A stretch of DNA of 64,000 nucleotides from Spirochaetota bacterium (GTDB lineage Bacteria > Spirochaetota > GWB1-36-13 > JAKPDD01), in assembly GCA_029552945.1 (NCBI GenBank), contig JAKPDD010000048.1, forward strand, positions 1-64,000, given 5' to 3'. The stretch's first letter is position 1, and each line of letters begins with the position of its first letter. Both the position numbers and the translations under genes were made by a program. The notes under the pieces were generated by a model. That model did no database searches and was not told the origin of the DNA. It worked only from the letters and a program-made list of their open reading frames with translations. Positions 38,709 to 47,266 of this stretch are shown here, in pieces.

Positions 38709-39827
38709 TTAATGATGAGAAAAACTCCTCTCATCAGTAAATACCATTGTAATATTATGTTCATTACAGGCTTCTATAATCTCTTTATCTCTTAAAGAGC
38801 CTCCTGGTTGAACTATTGCAGATATGCCAACACTTGCTGCAAGGTCAATTGAGTCTCTAAATGGAAAAAACCCATCAGAAGAGAGAACAGCACCATCAAG
38901 AGAGATACCTAATTTATTTTTAGTTTTAGCCTTGTTAATCGCCTGTTCAAGGGCACCAACTCTATCCTGCTCCCCAGTACCTATTGAAAGAGTAACACCA
39001 TTTTTCACTATAACTATACCATTTGACCTTACACCAATATTAACATACCAAGCAAAAAGCATATCATTTAATTCTCTTTCAGTCGGCTCTCTCTTTACTT
39101 CTATAATCCCATTCTCATCTTTATAATAAGCTTTTATAAAATCATCTGATGATTTTATTTTTGTTAAAAATTGTTCAGCAATAATCACAGAACCATCCTG
39201 CAATAATTTAATTTCAGGTAGAGCTTTATCATCTCTATATTTAGGGAGGCTATTTATATTTTTAACCTTAATAATCCTTATCTGTTTATTCCTCTTATAT
39301 TTATCAAAATTATTAAATACTCTTATTGCCTCCTTAGTATAACCTGGAGCAAAAACATTTTCAACAACAGTTTGCATTATTTCATCAGCAGTATACTCAT
39401 CAACTTCTGTATTAAAAACAACTGATGCACCGAAAGCTGCTTGAGGATCAGCTTCCCTAGCTTTTATATATACATCTTTTAATTTTTCTTCCTGATTAAA
39501 CTTTATAGCAACACCACTTGGATTAAGGTGTTTCATAACAGCAACAGCCGGCTTATCAAAATATTTTAATATTTTATATGCCTGATTAGCATCCTCTATG
39601 TTTGTCTGAGAAAGACCATCTTTTCCATTTTTTATTATCTCCAAATCACCAAAAAACATATCGAATTCTGTCATAATTTTATAGTAACTAGCAGGTTGAT
39701 GAGGATTTGTACCATATCTTAAGTCCATAACCTTTGAATATTCTATTACTACATCCCCAAACCTAATACATAATTTTTCAGGATAAAATGACTCAGTTTT
39801 TTTAAAATACTTATCTTTAAAACTCAA
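38709..39827 (-). CDS. AICAR transformylase-type protein, stand-alone
   Basis: A 372-residue protein matching only the AICAR formyltransferase half of PurH. Seen motifs are LRYGTNPHQPA, the catalytic MKHLNPSGVA, DPQAAFGASVVFN and the C-terminal VVQPGGSLRDKEI. The MGS-like IMP cyclohydrolase domain is absent, and no separate gene for it is in the window. It overlaps hisB by 4 bp; AICAR is released by the histidine pathway, so this neighbour makes metabolic sense. purH is the nearest symbol but would imply both activities. Confidence 0.92.
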   Translation of the reverse strand: MSFKDKYFKKTESFYPEKLCIRFGDVVIEYSKVMDLRYGTNPHQPASYYKIMTEFDMFFGDLEIIKNGKDGLSQTNIEDANQAYKILKYFDKPAVAVMKHLNPSGVAIKFNQEEKLKDVYIKAREADPQAAFGASVVFNTEVDEYTADEIMQTVVENVFAPGYTKEAIRVFNNFDKYKRNKQIRIIKVKNINSLPKYRDDKALPEIKLLQDGSVIIAEQFLTKIKSSDDFIKAYYKDENGIIEVKREPTERELNDMLFAWYVNIGVRSNGIVIVKNGVTLSIGTGEQDRVGALEQAINKAKTKNKLGISLDGAVLSSDGFFPFRDSIDLAASVGISAIVQPGGSLRDKEIIEACNEHNITMVFTDERSFSHH

Positions 39828-40408
39828 TCTAAAACTCCTTTTGTTGATGGTATATCGTCCTTTGATATTCTAGTAGCTTTTTTTAAAGCTCTTGCAAGAG
39901 ACTTAAATATTGCTTCTGCGATATGATGTTTATTATTGCCATAAAAAACCTGAATATGTATATTGGCCTTAAGATTATTTGTAAAAGATATTATAAACTC
40001 CCTTATAAGTTCTGTATCAAATCTATTAATAATACCATTGAATCTATCTGGTACATTATATACCCAGTATGGTCTCCCTGATATATCAACAGCACACATA
40101 CACAGTGTCTCATCCATAGGAATGATAGAACTTCCAAACCTTTCTATACCCTTTTTATCACCCAGGGCCTTATTAATAGCTCTACCAAGAACTATACCAA
40201 TGTCCTCAACAGTATGATGCATGTCTATATCAAGGTCACCATTAGCCTCAATCTCTATATCAAAACCGCTATGTTTGGTAAATATATTTATCATATGATT
40301 TAAAAATCCAATTCCACTTGCTATATTTGCTTTACCTTCTCCATCAAGATTAACTCTCACAAAGATTTCTGTTTCAGAAGTCTTTCTATTTTCCTCTCCA
40401 ATTCTCAT
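39824..40408 (-). CDS. hisB: Imidazoleglycerol-phosphate dehydratase
   Basis: HisB dehydrates imidazoleglycerol phosphate in histidine synthesis. The 194-residue, monofunctional protein has FLNHMINIFTKHSGFD, DIDMHHTVEDIGIVLGRA and HHIAEAIFKSLARALK with the Mn-binding His residues. It lacks the phosphatase domain of enteric HisB. It is coupled to the AICAR transformylase gene (ATGA overlap) and lies 10 bp after the Sua5 gene. Confidence 0.97.
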   Translation of the reverse strand: MRIGEENRKTSETEIFVRVNLDGEGKANIASGIGFLNHMINIFTKHSGFDIEIEANGDLDIDMHHTVEDIGIVLGRAINKALGDKKGIERFGSSIIPMDETLCMCAVDISGRPYWVYNVPDRFNGIINRFDTELIREFIISFTNNLKANIHIQVFYGNNKHHIAEAIFKSLARALKKATRISKDDIPSTKGVLD

Positions 40409-40418
40409 TTAAAACTCC

Positions 40419-41399
40419 CTAATTTATGAAATAATCACTTGCTTTCTGAAGTCTGTTTAAAATACTGAACCCAATTCCTTTACTCTCTGGTTCTTCTATC
40501 ATTATAAGGTCATACCCTTTAGTTTCACACTCATAAAGCAGTCTGTAAATTTTACTTGAAAGTTCATCATAAGAATTAAAATTATATACATCAAATTTAT
40601 CTATTTTTTGTCTTGAGATAAAAAAAGGTTTAATAAAATTGTTATTTTTAACAAAATCAAAAGCAGTATTAAGGTTTTTAAACATACATACAGTTGTACT
40701 AACCTTGTAATGTCTATACTTTGTCCCAGGTGAAATAAAACTATTATTGATTTCAACTCTACCAACAACTTTTTTAAGTTCCTCTATTGTAACAGATCCT
40801 GGCCTTAAGACTTTTAATGGATAAGTTCTTATATCAACAACTGTCGATTCAATACCAAACTGTGTTTCACCACCATCTATTATTAAAGGAACTTTATTAA
40901 AAAGTTCTTTTAACATATCAATATTTGTTGCACTCGGTCTGCCTGAGATATTAGCACTTGGGGCTGCAATTGGAAGTTTGGAATCTTTTATAAGAGATAA
41001 AGCAATTTGATGATCAGGTATTCTTATTGCAACACTATCAAGCCCGCCAGTAGTTTCATAAGGTATAATATTTTTTTTATCAAGTATAAACGTGATAGGG
41101 CCTGGAGAAAATCTATCATATAAGTCATTAAGCATAGACTTCTCTTTTACCACAGCATACTCATATATCCAATCTTTATCAAACACATGAAGTATTAAAG
41201 GATTATCTGCCGGCCTATTTTTTATTTTAAATATTTTTAAAACTGCTTCTCTATCAAGACCATTTGCCCCTATGCCATACACAGTTTCTGTTGGAAAAAC
41301 AACTACTTCAGAATTTTTGATAAGTTCAACTGCCTCTTTTATTGATGAACTTATATCTGTATCTATCTTTATAATCTTTGTTTCCAAAGTTACCCTCAT
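40419..41399 (-). CDS. L-threonylcarbamoyladenylate synthase (Sua5/TsaC type)
   Basis: A 326-residue protein of the Sua5 branch that makes threonylcarbamoyl-AMP for t6A37 of tRNA. The YrdC domain (about 10-205) has VFPTETVYGIGANG, KNRPADNPLILHV and PIAAPSANISGRPSAT. The linker is SPGTKYRHY, and the rest is the smaller Sua5 C-terminal domain. It begins the sua5-hisB-AICARFT run. A weak AGG precedes the ATG. Confidence 0.95.
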   Translation of the reverse strand: MRVTLETKIIKIDTDISSSIKEAVELIKNSEVVVFPTETVYGIGANGLDREAVLKIFKIKNRPADNPLILHVFDKDWIYEYAVVKEKSMLNDLYDRFSPGPITFILDKKNIIPYETTGGLDSVAIRIPDHQIALSLIKDSKLPIAAPSANISGRPSATNIDMLKELFNKVPLIIDGGETQFGIESTVVDIRTYPLKVLRPGSVTIEELKKVVGRVEINNSFISPGTKYRHYKVSTTVCMFKNLNTAFDFVKNNNFIKPFFISRQKIDKFDVYNFNSYDELSSKIYRLLYECETKGYDLIMIEEPESKGIGFSILNRLQKASDYFIN

Positions 41400-41433
41400 A
41401 ATTTTGATAAAAGACCTATTTTAAAACTAAATA

Positions 41434-41465
41434 AATACCTTAAAAATAAAAAAAAGCAAGGTATT
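41434..41465. promoter_or_regulatory. Inverted repeat between the Sua5 gene and htpG
   Basis: Perfect 8-bp arms AATACCTT (41434-41441) and AAGGTATT (41458-41465) surround a 16-base A-rich loop in the 131 bp divergent region. It is not a CIRCE element (TTAGCACTC-N9-GAGTGCTAA). It could be an operator for htpG, the Sua5 gene, or both. Confidence 0.5.
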
Positions 41466-41530
41466 AAAAACCATAATATTAGGAAATATTAAATTTAAAT
41501 ATATAAAATTTTTAGTTTAGGAGTTAAAAA

Positions 41531-43312
41531 ATGGCTGAAAAAGGGACTCTATACGTAAATACAGAAGGTTTACTTCCAATAATAAAAAAATGGTTATATA
41601 CTGAAAGAGAAATATTTTTAAGAGAAATAATATCAAACAGTTATGATGCAATAAATAAACTTAAACACTTATGTTTAATAGGAGAATACAAGGGAGAAGA
41701 GACAGAATATAAAATAGAGGTATTTATTAATAAAGACAATAAGACAATAAGTGTAAAAGATAATGGTATCGGTTTATCATATGAAGAGGTAAAAAAATAT
41801 ATAAATCAAATTGCTTTTTCAGGTGCAAAAGAGTTTGTACAAAAATATACAAACATAGATAAAAACTCACTTATAGGATTTTTTGGTCTTGGTTTTTACA
41901 GTTCATTCATAGTATCAAAAAAAGTTGAAATAATATCAAAGTCTTATAGAGAAGATGAAAAACCAATAAAATGGGTATCTGACGGTACAACATCTTATGA
42001 GCTTGAAACATTGGATGATAGTAATATAAAAAGAGGAACAACAGTAACAATGTATCTTGATGATGAAAGTATTGAATTTATTGACAAAGAAAAAATAAAA
42101 TCTATAATAAAAAAATATTCAAACTTTCTCGATATTCCTATATATATTGATAATGAAAAAATAAATTATGGGGAACCACTGTGGGCAAAAGATCCTAAAA
42201 CTCTCAGTGAAAATGATTATAAAGAGTTTTTTAAAGAATGTTTTGGTTATAAAGAGCCCATGTTCTGGATACACTTTAGAACAGAATATCCTTTTGAAAT
42301 GAGGGGAATACTCTATTTCCCTAAGATTTACAGTAATCTAGATCTTGAAAATGGTTCTATAAGATTATTTGTTAAAAATGTATTTGTAGTTGAAAACATA
42401 AAAGAGATGCTGCCAGACTTTTTAGCAGGTGTATATGGAGTCATAGACAGTACTGACATACCACTTAATGTTTCAAGGAGTCAATTCCAGAATGATATTA
42501 AGATAAAAAAAATATCCTCATACATTGTAAAAAAATTCGGGGAAGAGATATCAGAAATATATAATAAAGATAAAGAAAGATTCATAAAAATATGGGAAGA
42601 CATAAATGTTTTACTAAAATATGGTGCTATAAAGGATGAACAATTCTACAATAAAATAAAAGATATAATAATATTCAAAGATAATAATAATGAATATTGC
42701 ACAATAAATGAATATATCACAAAAAATAAAATAGAAAAAGATGGCAAAAATATAATACTTTACTCTGATCAAAAAACACCACAGTTAGACAGCTTTGTAA
42801 AGACATCTGGTAAAAACACAATAATTATAAATCCTATAATAGACATACATCTATTTAACTTTATAGAATCAAAAGAGAATACAATAAGTTTTGTAAGGTT
42901 TGACTCAGATAAAAACCCATTAATATATAGTGAGATAGAAGTTGATAAAGAAAAAAAAGATAGGATTATAGAAGTTTTTAAAAAATATCTTGACGTAGAA
43001 GTCGAGGTAAAAAATACAAATGATAGTGATTCACACCTTGTAATCTTAATAGATGAAAATATGAAAAGATTTAGTGAAATTTCAAGATTTATACTAAAAG
43101 ACCAAAATATTAAAAACCATTATAAGATCCTTGTTAATCCAAACTCACACCTTGTCTCAAAAGTGTTGCTACTTGACACAGTAGATAAAGAAAAAGCAAA
43201 AAAACTTGCTGAGCACTTAAGAGATCTTGCACTACTTTCAAGTGGGCTTCTGGAACCAGAATTAGTTAAAGATTTTGTCAAACGAAGTTACGAATTTATA
43301 ATAAACATATAG
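41531..43312 (+). CDS. htpG: Chaperone protein HtpG (Hsp90)
   Basis: The bacterial Hsp90, an ATP-dependent chaperone dimer. The 593-residue protein has the GHKL ATP site with YTEREIFLREIISNSYDA, VKDNGIGLSYEE and IGFFGLGFYSSFIVSKKV. The middle domain has the catalytic Arg in IPLNVSRSQFQND. The C-terminal dimer domain is shorter than in E. coli. RBS TTTAGGAG precedes the ATG. The 3' end overlaps aat by 17 bp in convergent orientation. Confidence 0.97.
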   Translation: MAEKGTLYVNTEGLLPIIKKWLYTEREIFLREIISNSYDAINKLKHLCLIGEYKGEETEYKIEVFINKDNKTISVKDNGIGLSYEEVKKYINQIAFSGAKEFVQKYTNIDKNSLIGFFGLGFYSSFIVSKKVEIISKSYREDEKPIKWVSDGTTSYELETLDDSNIKRGTTVTMYLDDESIEFIDKEKIKSIIKKYSNFLDIPIYIDNEKINYGEPLWAKDPKTLSENDYKEFFKECFGYKEPMFWIHFRTEYPFEMRGILYFPKIYSNLDLENGSIRLFVKNVFVVENIKEMLPDFLAGVYGVIDSTDIPLNVSRSQFQNDIKIKKISSYIVKKFGEEISEIYNKDKERFIKIWEDINVLLKYGAIKDEQFYNKIKDIIIFKDNNNEYCTINEYITKNKIEKDGKNIILYSDQKTPQLDSFVKTSGKNTIIINPIIDIHLFNFIESKENTISFVRFDSDKNPLIYSEIEVDKEKKDRIIEVFKKYLDVEVEVKNTNDSDSHLVILIDENMKRFSEISRFILKDQNIKNHYKILVNPNSHLVSKVLLLDTVDKEKAKKLAEHLRDLALLSSGLLEPELVKDFVKRSYEFIINI

Positions 43313-43949
43313 AGTCTTGAAAAAGAGGTGGAGCCCACCTACCTTTTATAGTTTCAAACTCATTATTTATCAAAATAATTTTTTCAAATTCACTTCGTGA
43401 GATAAAGAAGGCACCGAAAGACTTAAAAGTATCAGTATAGACCTGACAATCTATGAGTATAAAACCAAGTCTTTTAAGATTAAGGGCAAGGTTAACAAAT
43501 GCAAGTTTTGATGTATTTTCCATAGTATGAAACATGGATTCACCAAAAAATATTTTTCCAAGTGATATACCATAAAGACCACCTACAAGCTTATTATTAT
43601 AATACACTTCAACAGAATGTGCATATCCCATTTTATTTAATTTTGTATATGTAGTTATAAACTCTTCTGTTATCCATGTATCATCCCTTGTATTTTTACA
43701 CATATTTATAACTGAAGAAAAAGCAGTATCATATTTTATTTTAAAACAGTCTGATTTTTTTAAAAACTTCCTTAAGGTTCTGTTTATATAAATATTATCT
43801 GGTTTTAATACAAACCTTTCTCTTGGTGACCACCATATAGGAAAAGGATCAGACTGCCATGGAAAAGCACCCATCCTGTAATATTTTATAACATTTGAGG
43901 GTGTAATAAGAGGTCCAATAAATGCAATATCATCTTTTGTGTAAATCAT
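43296..43949 (-). CDS. aat: Leucyl/phenylalanyl-tRNA-protein transferase
   Basis: Aat adds Leu or Phe from tRNA to N-terminal Lys/Arg of proteins, marking them for ClpAP by the N-end rule. The 217-residue protein has AYRMGAFPWQSD-like YYRMGAFPWQSDPFPIWWSPRERFVL, HSVEVYYNNKLVGGLYGISLGKIFFGESMF, and the C-terminal LIDCQVYTDTFKSFGA. The gene overlaps htpG at its 3' end, converging. Confidence 0.95.
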   Translation of the reverse strand: MIYTKDDIAFIGPLITPSNVIKYYRMGAFPWQSDPFPIWWSPRERFVLKPDNIYINRTLRKFLKKSDCFKIKYDTAFSSVINMCKNTRDDTWITEEFITTYTKLNKMGYAHSVEVYYNNKLVGGLYGISLGKIFFGESMFHTMENTSKLAFVNLALNLKRLGFILIDCQVYTDTFKSFGAFFISRSEFEKIILINNEFETIKGRWAPPLFQDSICLL

Positions 43950-44062
43950 ATTTATCTTAATATAAAATTTTTAGATGAAAATTTATAAAGGTTCTGCTTT
44001 TAATAGATAGAAAATTTAAATATGAAATCAGGAATAGAATAAGATTATGATAAAATAAAATT

Positions 44063-44086
44063 AAAAAAGCCTTGAAGAATCAAGGC
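44063..44086 (-). terminator. Rho-independent terminator of rplU-prp-rpmA
   Basis: On the minus strand GCCTTGA (44086-44080), a 4-base loop and TCAAGGC (44075-44069) are followed by TTTTTTAA. It lies 8 bp after the rpmA stop and closes the ribosomal protein operon. Confidence 0.88.
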
Positions 44087-44093
44087 CATAAGA

Positions 44094-44357
44094 TTAGTTT
44101 TCGTTTACTGGATATATTGATATTTTCTTTTTTGTTTTTCTATATTTTTCAAACTTTACAACACCATCAGACAATGCAAAAAGTGTAAAGTCTCTACCCA
44201 AACCAACATTACTACCAGGAAAGAACTTTGTTCCTCTCTGCCTTACAAGTATTTCACCTGCCTTTACAAACTGGCCACCAAATCTTTTTACACCAAGTCT
44301 TTTTGATATACTATCTCTACCATTCTTACTTGACCCACCACCCTTCTTATGAGCCAT
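44094..44357 (-). CDS. rpmA: 50S ribosomal protein L27
   Basis: L27 sits near the peptidyl transferase centre. The 87-residue protein starts directly as [16 protein letters not shown], the mature form, without the short N-terminal extension that Prp removes in Firmicutes and Fusobacteria. The core has [26 protein letters not shown] sequence and a normal end. AGGAGG precedes the ATG. It follows the split prp gene by 16 bp and ends the operon. Confidence 0.98.
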   Translation of the reverse strand: MAHKKGGGSSKNGRDSISKRLGVKRFGGQFVKAGEILVRQRGTKFFPGSNVGLGRDFTLFALSDGVVKFEKYRKTKKKISIYPVNEN

Positions 44358-44373
44358 AAACTCCTCCTAAATT

Positions 44374-44684
44374 TTATTTATTTCCTTTTTTATAAAAAAC
44401 TTTTATTTTATCAGAATACTCATTTTCAAAAACCCTTAAGGTTGCATAAAGTGTTTTAACTAAAATTAAACCTTCGGGTTCATTTATATCTAAAATAGAT
44501 ATATACCCATCCTTCTTTACAACTTTTTTTTTAAGTTCAAAACACCATTTATTCCTATCTCAAACATTTGAACAACACTTGAGACACCAGCACAAACTAA
44601 GTCATGCCCTTTATTTCCACCAGCATGCCCGCTTATTTCAATAGATAAGCTTCCATCAAAGTCTAAAAATACTGCTTCAATCAT
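44374..44684 (-). pseudogene. Ribosomal-processing cysteine protease Prp-like, frameshifted at an A9 tract
   Basis: Between rplU and rpmA the minus strand encodes a Prp-like protein in two frames. The first frame, from ATG 44684-44682 (overlapping the rplU stop as TAATG), has the catalytic motif SGHAGGNKGHDLVCAGVSS with His at 20 and Cys at 31, but stops after 55 residues at 44519-44517. Adding one A to the A9 run (44524-44532) gives a 103-residue protein ending at 44374, the usual Prp size. The tract reads A AAA AAG in the zero frame, a dnaX-type slippery site, so -1 frameshifting or transcript slippage could make the full protein. L27 here has no extension to cut. Confidence 0.75.
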
Positions 44685-44995
44685 TATGCAATAATATCTT
44701 CAATAACAAGTTTATGATATTTTTGTCTGTGCCCTTTTTTCTTTCTGTATCCTTTCTTAGCTCTAAACTTAAAAACTATTAGTTTTTTACCTTTAACCTC
44801 TTTTTCAAGTTTTGCTTTAATTTTTACACCATCTACATAAGGAGAACCTATCTTTACAATATTTCCATTGTTATAATACAGAACCTTATCCAATTCTACA
44901 ACATCACCCTCATTTGCATCTAAAAGGTCAACATATACCTCTTTTCCTTTTTCAACTTTATATTGATGTCCTTTTATATCAACTATAGCGTACAT
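44684..44995 (-). CDS. rplU: 50S ribosomal protein L21
   Basis: L21 binds 23S rRNA. The start at 44995 (MYAIVDIKGHQYKVEKG) has AAGGAGG 4 bases upstream; a longer frame from 45016 adds 7 residues without support. The 103-residue length and C-terminal KFRAKKGYRKKKGHRQKYHKLVIEDI are standard. It is the first gene of rplU-prp-rpmA, and its stop overlaps the prp start. Confidence 0.98.
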   Translation of the reverse strand: MYAIVDIKGHQYKVEKGKEVYVDLLDANEGDVVELDKVLYYNNGNIVKIGSPYVDGVKIKAKLEKEVKGKKLIVFKFRAKKGYRKKKGHRQKYHKLVIEDIIA

Positions 44996-45204
44996 ATTTC
45001 CTCCTTGCATCATCAAAAAAACTGATTAAAAATTAATAAAATTCTTGTAAAATACAAAATTTTGAATAAATATTATTAATAATAACAAACAATCTATAAG
45101 AAATTTAACTATATAAAAAATTTAACTAAAAGATATTAATTATTAAGTATAAATTTATTTAAATTTTATTTAAACTAATTAAAAAATAAATAAAAGGAGA
45201 AAAT
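44996..45204. other. Divergent intergenic region, rplU and STAS gene promoters
   Basis: About 200 AT-rich bases hold the two divergent start regions. I see the ribosome-binding sites of both genes but no leader hairpin comparable to known L21 leaders, and no clear -35/-10 pair. Confidence 0.45.
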
Positions 45205-45543
45205 ATGGAACTAAAAATAGATTTCATCAAAGACAACAATATTGTAATAGCAAAAGTAGAAGGTATTTTGGATGCACATTATGCCCCACAGTTTGAAAAA
45301 AAATTATCTGATTATGTAAAACAGATAAATAATAATCTAATAATAGACCTTTCGGGTGTCTCACATATAGCATCTGCTGGTTTTGGTGCATTAATGCCAA
45401 TTAAAAATATACAAGACTCTAAAGGAAAAAAAATAGTACTTTCTGGACTTAATGATAATGTAAAAAAAATATTTAATTTATTAGGATTCAGTAATGTTAT
45501 AAAAGAATATAAGAATATTGAAGAAGCTAAATCATCATTATGA
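45205..45543 (+). CDS. STAS-domain anti-sigma factor antagonist
   Basis: A 112-residue STAS protein of the SpoIIAA/RsbV type. The loop LIIDLSGVSHIASAGFGAL contains the Ser that the partner kinase phosphorylates. In such pathways the unphosphorylated form binds the anti-sigma kinase and frees a sigma factor or other target. It overlaps the RsbW-like kinase gene by 4 bp, so the two are a ready-made pair; the PP2C phosphatase is at 33.9 kb. Confidence 0.95.
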   Translation: MELKIDFIKDNNIVIAKVEGILDAHYAPQFEKKLSDYVKQINNNLIIDLSGVSHIASAGFGALMPIKNIQDSKGKKIVLSGLNDNVKKIFNLLGFSNVIKEYKNIEEAKSSL

Positions 45544-45953
45544 TAAAAATAAAGTTAAATATTGAACCAAATATAGAATCTCTTGAGAAAACAAGAGAAA
45601 GTGTAAATAATGCTATCATTCAGTTAGTTGGTGATCAGCCATGGCTCTATGAATTAAATCTTGCAATAGAGGAGGTTATAGTAAATATAATAGACCATGG
45701 TTCAAAGGCTGTAACAATAAATGTTACACTTGAAAGAAAAAATAATGAACTTGTTGTAGAAATAATAGATACAAGTATACCATTTGATATAACAAAAAAA
45801 GAGGTCCCAGACCTACAAAAACACTATAGAGAATACAAGAATAGAGGACTTGGAGTATTTTTAATAAAAAATATTGCTGATAACCTCAAATATAGATATG
45901 AAAATGGTAAAAATATATTGACAATAATAAAAAGGATCGAGGCAAAATGCTAA
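45540..45953 (+). CDS. RsbW/SpoIIAB-type serine kinase, anti-sigma factor
   Basis: A 137-residue HATPase_c protein. The N-box is NLAIEEVIVNIIDHG, the G1-like box is EIIDTSIPFD and the G2 box is RGLGVFLIKNI, as in anti-sigma kinases that phosphorylate STAS proteins. No sigma factor gene is in the window, so its target is unknown. It sits between the STAS gene (4 bp overlap) and a TPR lipoprotein gene (7 bp overlap). Confidence 0.93.
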   Translation: MIKIKLNIEPNIESLEKTRESVNNAIIQLVGDQPWLYELNLAIEEVIVNIIDHGSKAVTINVTLERKNNELVVEIIDTSIPFDITKKEVPDLQKHYREYKNRGLGVFLIKNIADNLKYRYENGKNILTIIKRIEAKC

Positions 45954-46654
45954 GAAAATATTTATATTCATTATTTATATTAATAGTTTTAATTATTAAT
46001 ATTATATCCTGTAGTTCCCAATACACCAGACCTTATGATGAAGCAACTGAGGAATATGAAAATAAAAATTATGATAATTCACTTAAAAAATATAGAGAGT
46101 TCCTGGGTTACAATATAATAAATAATAAAGAAGTTTTTGATACATATTTAAAAATAGCAGAAATATACGCAAAAAAAAATAGACCTGATCTTTCTTATAA
46201 CTACCTTAATGAAGCAAAAAATCACATTATAGCAATAGAAGATAAAAAAATAAGAAATGAATATATTAACAAAATAGAACAACTAAAAAAATCTATATTA
46301 GCTTCAATAAAAGAGAGCAAAAAAAATAAAGATATATCAAAAGTAGAAAAAATATACCAGACAGCTATAAATTTTTATAATAAAAAAGATTATCTATCAA
46401 CATATAAGTATTTAAAGTTAATAGAAGATTCAAATTATAAAGAAACTAATAAAATTCTTGATGAAATAGAAGAAATTGTAAATAAAACGCTTGATAATAT
46501 GTTTAAGGAAGGATTTAATTTATACACAAATGGAGATTATAAAGAAGCATTAAATATATTTGAAAAAATATTATCAATAAACCCTGAACATAAAGAGGCT
46601 TTATATTACAAAGAAAATTCAATAAAAAAAATAAAAGTATTGGAGAGTATGTAA
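45947..46654 (+). CDS. TPR-containing lipoprotein
   Basis: A 235-residue lipoprotein with lipobox IISC (Cys at about 22). The mature part has TPR-like helix pairs (YDEATEEYENKNYDNSLKKYREFL, ALNIFEKILSINPEHKEALYYKENS) separated by coiled helices. It probably lies on the periplasmic side and binds proteins. It overlaps the anti-sigma gene by 7 bp and its stop overlaps pyrE as TAATG. Function unknown. Confidence 0.88.
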   Translation: MLRKYLYSLFILIVLIINIISCSSQYTRPYDEATEEYENKNYDNSLKKYREFLGYNIINNKEVFDTYLKIAEIYAKKNRPDLSYNYLNEAKNHIIAIEDKKIRNEYINKIEQLKKSILASIKESKKNKDISKVEKIYQTAINFYNKKDYLSTYKYLKLIEDSNYKETNKILDEIEEIVNKTLDNMFKEGFNLYTNGDYKEALNIFEKILSINPEHKEALYYKENSIKKIKVLESM

Positions 46655-47220
46655 TGGAAGATAAAAAAAAATTATTAAATTATATTGCTAAAAACTCTTT
46701 TAAGTACAGTGAAGAACCAATATTTAAATTACAATCAGGTAAAATGAGTAATTACTATATAAACCTCAAAGTAACAACACTAAATCCACAAACTTTATGG
46801 ATAATAGGAAAACTTGTTTATGAAATACTAAAAGACAAAGATATAGAGGCTGTTGGTGGTCTTACATTAGGAGCTGACCCAATAGCAATAGCAACATCTC
46901 TGTATGCAATAAATCAAGGTAAAAATATATATCCTTTCATAGTAAGAAAAGAGGCAAAGTCTCATGGAACAAAAAAACTTATTGAATGTGCATTTGAAAA
47001 CAAGCCTTCTGTTTTTGTAATAGATGATGTTATTACTACAGGTGGTTCAACAATAAAAGCAATAGAATCCTGTATAACAGAGGGTTTTAATGTAAAAGGG
47101 GTTGTATGTATTGTTGATAGAATGGAAGGTGGAAAAGAAAATATTGAAAATAATTATAAAATCCCTGTATTTTCTCTTTTTACAAAAGAAGATATATTTC
47201 AGGAATACAAAAAAAATTAA
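46654..47220 (+). CDS. pyrE: Orotate phosphoribosyltransferase
   Basis: PyrE joins orotate to PRPP to form OMP in pyrimidine synthesis. The 188-residue protein has LQSGKMSNYYINLK near the start, AVGGLTLGADPIA and the PRPP loop VFVIDDVITTGGST, plus the catalytic RKEAKSHGTKKLIE loop. Length is normal. It overlaps the TPR lipoprotein gene by 1 bp. Confidence 0.96.
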   Translation: MEDKKKLLNYIAKNSFKYSEEPIFKLQSGKMSNYYINLKVTTLNPQTLWIIGKLVYEILKDKDIEAVGGLTLGADPIAIATSLYAINQGKNIYPFIVRKEAKSHGTKKLIECAFENKPSVFVIDDVITTGGSTIKAIESCITEGFNVKGVVCIVDRMEGGKENIENNYKIPVFSLFTKEDIFQEYKKN

Positions 47221-47266
47221 AAGATAACTTTTAAATCTTACAAATAACAAAAGAGATATTAAAATT

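Noticed and set aside
41400..41530. CIRCE heat-shock element before htpG
   Set aside because: The inverted repeat present does not match TTAGCACTC-N9-GAGTGCTAA.
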